In this document: piece by piece, positions 6,441 through 8,597 of the stretch
Numbering within the stretch: the stretch's first letter is position 1
Layout: each line of letters starts with the position of its first letter
NCBI GenBank assembly: GCA_946478775.1
Contig: CAMLDR010000173.1
Coordinates: 1-8,597, forward strand
Length of the DNA: 8,597 nucleotides
Direction of reading: 5' to 3'
Source: an uncultured Flavobacteriales bacterium
GTDB lineage: Bacteria > Bacteroidota > Bacteroidia > Flavobacteriales > Crocinitomicaceae
The notes under the pieces: model-generated
Told to the model about the DNA's origin: nothing
The model's input: only the letters and a program-made list of their open reading frames with translations
Databases searched by the model: none
Program-made: the position numbers and the translations under genes

Positions 6441-7052
6441 ATGAAAAAAATGATCTTAGCCTCTATCCTGCTTTTCGGAGCAACTGCTTACAGTCAGACA
6501 AAAGGTTCCTGGTACCTCGGCGGAAGCGCCGGATTCTCCCTGGGAACAACCACCCAGGGTCCCACAACTCTAAAAAGAAGTTCCTGGTCAGCTTCTCCGG
6601 AAGTAGGTACTTTCCTCACAGATCATATCCAACTGGGCTTAGGAATTACTTCCAGTGGCTCTCATTCGGACTTCATGACTTCAGGATCTTTAAGAAATCT
6701 ACAGTTCGGAGGATCAATCTACAGTCGTTACTTATTTGGTAACGGAGCTTTCAGACCATTTTTAGGAATAAGCGCCAGTTATCTCGCAGGACAGTCAAAA
6801 ACAAATCCTGGCAACACCAATAATATCAGTACTATCAACGCTAGTTTCTCTGCCGGATTTGCCTATTATGTTACTCCGAGAATTGGTATTTTCGGTTCTA
6901 TCGGAGTGTTGGGTTATACCAATTCCCGAACAACTATCACTGGTGTGCCAGACCTTGTAACCAATGATTTGGGATTCAATGCCAGCACCCTTGGAAACCG
7001 TTTTACTATCGGAATGTACTATACTATTTGTCAGGGAAAACCAAAAGAGTAA
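6441..7052 (+). CDS. Outer-membrane beta-barrel protein (small OmpA/OmpX-like barrel)
   Basis: This 203-residue protein has a signal peptide MKKMILASILLFGATAYSQ, with predicted cleavage near Gln19/Thr20. The rest alternates polar and hydrophobic or aromatic residues in strand-length blocks typical of an eight-stranded barrel: SWYLGGSAGFSLG (23-35), SWSASPEVGTFLTDHIQLGLGI (48-69), NLQFGGSIYSRYLFG (86-100), FRPFLGISASYLAG (104-117), STINASFSAGFAYYVTPRIG (130-149), FGSIGVLGYT (151-160) and NRFTIGMYYTI (186-196). The Y-V-T-P-R-I-G turn is characteristic of the Bacteroidota 'outer membrane beta-barrel' family (PF13505-type). It would sit in the outer membrane; its role is unknown. The last strand is followed by a polar tail (CQGKPKE) instead of the usual terminal aromatic residue. 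ATG 6441 is chosen over an in-frame GTG at 6399 because it begins the signal peptide directly. Confidence 0.85.
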   Translation: MKKMILASILLFGATAYSQTKGSWYLGGSAGFSLGTTTQGPTTLKRSSWSASPEVGTFLTDHIQLGLGITSSGSHSDFMTSGSLRNLQFGGSIYSRYLFGNGAFRPFLGISASYLAGQSKTNPGNTNNISTINASFSAGFAYYVTPRIGIFGSIGVLGYTNSRTTITGVPDLVTNDLGFNASTLGNRFTIGMYYTICQGKPKE

Positions 7053-7073
7053 AAAGTCGCATATTTACTCCAT

Positions 7074-7116
7074 AAAAAAATCCCCCTTGGTTAAACCAAG
7101 GGGGATTTCTATTTTT
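7074..7116. terminator. Strong bidirectional terminator between the beta-barrel gene and rpoC
   Basis: AAATCCCCCTTGGTT (7078-7092) and AACCAAGGGGGATTT (7094-7108) are exact reverse complements around a single A at 7093, a 31-bp perfect palindrome. In RNA the TTAAA centre would form the loop over a stem containing CCCCC:GGGGG. On the plus strand a T-rich tail follows (TTTCTATTTTT, 7106-7116). On the minus strand the A run at 7074-7080 gives seven U. It therefore can end both the plus-strand barrel gene (stop at 7052) and rpoC (stop at 7132-7130). Confidence 0.92.
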
Positions 7117-7129
7117 CGATAATTAATTC

Positions 7130-8597
7130 TTAAGAGATTGCGTCCAATTCTTCTTTGTTTGCAACAATGACTTTTTGGAAGCGGCGTACACCTGTACCAG
7201 CAGGGATCAAGTGACCAACAATTACGTTTTCTTTCAAACCTAATAAGTGATCTTCTTTCCCTGAGATTGCAGCCTCGTTCAATACCTTCGTTGTTTCCTG
7301 GAAGGAAGCAGCTGAGATGAACGATTGTGTCTGCAATGAAGCACGTGTAATACCCTGTAACAATGGAGTTGAAGTTGCAGGAACTGCATCACGGGATTCA
7401 ACCGGTTGCTTATCGGCACGTTTCAATTGTGAGTTCTCATCACGTAATTTACGTGCTGAAACAATCTGACCTGCTTTAAGCGTTGAAGATTCTCCGGCAT
7501 CAACCACTACTTTCATTCCGTAGATAGAGTCATTCTCTTCCATGAAGTCTGCTTTGTGAACAGATTGTCCTTCCAGGAATCGAGTATCTCCGGCATCCAC
7601 GATCTCCACTTTCAACATCATTTGACGAACGATTACTTCGAAATGCTTATCGTTGATTTTTACCCCTTGAAGACGGTAAACTTCCTGGATCTCATTAACG
7701 ATGTACTCTTGTACTTTCGTAGGACCCTGAATGTTCAGGATATCATTTGGTGTAATTGCACCATCAGATAGCGGTTGTCCCGCACGGGTAAAGTCGTTCT
7801 CTTGTACCAGGATATGCTTGGAAAGCGGCACCAGGTATTTGCGAACATCTCCTGCTTTGGAAGTTACCTGAATTTCACGGTTACCACGTTTGATTTTTCC
7901 AAACTCAACGATACCATCAATTTCAGAAACCACAGCAGGGTTAGAAGGATTACGTGCTTCGAATAATTCCGTTACACGTGGAAGACCTCCGGTGATATCC
8001 CCTGTCTTACCAGCAACACGAGGGATTTTAACTAAGATCACACCTTCTTCTACTTTATCGCCTTCGCCTACAGAAATATGGGAATCAACCGGAATGTTGT
8101 ATTCACGCAATACTTCTTTCGTTTTAGGATCGATGATGTGAATTGCAGGGTTTTTCTTCTTATCACGAGATTCGATGATTACTTTTTCCGTAAATCCGGT
8201 TTGCTCATCGACTTCCTCACGGTAAGTAACACCGTCAATAATATTTTCAAACAACACTTTTCCAGATACCTCTGAAATGATTACCGCGTTATACTGGTCC
8301 CATTTACAGATGATATCGCCTTTTTTCACAGTGATGTTGTTTTCAACCAACATTTCAGCTCCATAAGGGATATTTGAAGTCATCAAGGCAACTCCGGTTT
8401 TCGGATCGGTAATTTTTAATTCTGCTGAACGACCTACAACGATTGTTTTCATTTCGCCATCCGCACCCTTACGTGTAATTGTACGTAGTTCGTCGATCTC
8501 TAATCTACCGGCAGATTTTGCTTTCAAATCGGATTCATCAGCAATGTTCGATGCAGTACCCCCCACGTGGAATGTACGAAGTGTTAACTGTGTTCCC
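7130..8597 (-). CDS. rpoC: DNA-directed RNA polymerase subunit beta', C-terminal 488 residues (5' part beyond the right edge)
   Basis: The reading frame is open to the right edge and starts mid-protein with [13 protein letters not shown], which aligns to Escherichia coli beta' 'GTQLTMRTFHIGG' in the trigger-loop region. It carries an SI3-like insertion with sandwich-barrel hybrid repeats (about visible residues 15-190, including [17 protein letters not shown] and [14 protein letters not shown]). The conserved [20 protein letters not shown] begins near visible residue 198. [20 protein letters not shown] and FEVIVRQMM follow, and near the end [20 protein letters not shown] and [17 protein letters not shown]. 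An extra charged stretch before GITRAS (including [15 protein letters not shown]) is longer than in E. coli, and the tail after LIPAGTG is short, both fitting a Bacteroidota beta'. No frameshift is seen. The product is part of the core transcription enzyme. The GTG at 8566-8564 is an internal Val, not a start. Confidence 0.98.
   Translation of the reverse strand, partial: GTQLTLRTFHVGGTASNIADESDLKAKSAGRLEIDELRTITRKGADGEMKTIVVGRSAELKITDPKTGVALMTSNIPYGAEMLVENNITVKKGDIICKWDQYNAVIISEVSGKVLFENIIDGVTYREEVDEQTGFTEKVIIESRDKKKNPAIHIIDPKTKEVLREYNIPVDSHISVGEGDKVEEGVILVKIPRVAGKTGDITGGLPRVTELFEARNPSNPAVVSEIDGIVEFGKIKRGNREIQVTSKAGDVRKYLVPLSKHILVQENDFTRAGQPLSDGAITPNDILNIQGPTKVQEYIVNEIQEVYRLQGVKINDKHFEVIVRQMMLKVEIVDAGDTRFLEGQSVHKADFMEENDSIYGMKVVVDAGESSTLKAGQIVSARKLRDENSQLKRADKQPVESRDAVPATSTPLLQGITRASLQTQSFISAASFQETTKVLNEAAISGKEDHLLGLKENVIVGHLIPAGTGVRRFQKVIVANKEELDAIS

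Noticed and set aside
7530..8275. Several plus-strand frames within rpoC
   Set aside because: They are antisense to highly conserved RpoC sequence and have no supporting features.
8564..8566. GTG as start of a 478-residue RpoC fragment
   Set aside because: The frame is open to the window edge and the preceding codons read [10 protein letters not shown], which is conserved RpoC sequence. The gene is simply cut by the window.

Overview
The window reads as chromosomal DNA of a member of the Bacteroidota, most likely a flavobacterium-like organism (Flavobacteriales; a Fluviicola/Crocinitomicaceae relative is a guess). The grounds are a Bacteroidota-style RpoC C-terminus, a DUF3467 protein, a lipoprotein with the NYNxxATxDDGSC-type cysteine motif common in that phylum, TAnnTTTG-type -7 promoter boxes, and starts preceded by A/T-rich DNA with no Shine-Dalgarno sequence. 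I see no rRNA, tRNA, CRISPR array, insertion sequence or integrase.

Layout. From 4347 down to 1, all on the minus strand: a DUF3467 protein, then a tightly packed surface-polysaccharide cassette in transcription order: a Wzx-type flippase (4000-2711), a Wzy/O-antigen-ligase-type membrane protein (2708-1440), a GT2 glycosyltransferase (1443-532) and the N-terminal 166 residues of a GT4 glycosyltransferase (500 to the left edge). Spacing is +2 bp, a 4-bp ATGA overlap, then 31 bp, so the four genes look like one operon that continues off the left edge. Together they would add sugars to a lipid-linked repeat unit (GT2, GT4), flip it across the inner membrane (Wzx) and polymerise or ligate it (Wzy).

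From 4426 to 7052, on the plus strand: an EamA/DMT-type transporter, a lipoprotein of unrecognised family and a small outer-membrane beta-barrel protein. These three look like separate transcription units: there is a -7 box just before each of the first two, and a strong hairpin terminator after each of the last two. From 7130 to the right edge, on the minus strand: the last 488 residues of RpoC, converging on the beta-barrel gene across a near-perfect bidirectional terminator.

RpoC and DUF3467 are on the same strand, and as I recall they are usually neighbours in Bacteroidota. The plus-strand block therefore looks like an insertion or rearrangement between them. I found no clearly new molecular system. 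The points most worth a second look are the divergent promoters with -7 boxes 4 nt from both ATGs, the non-ATG flippase start, the uncharacterised lipoprotein and the split rpoC-DUF3467 pair.
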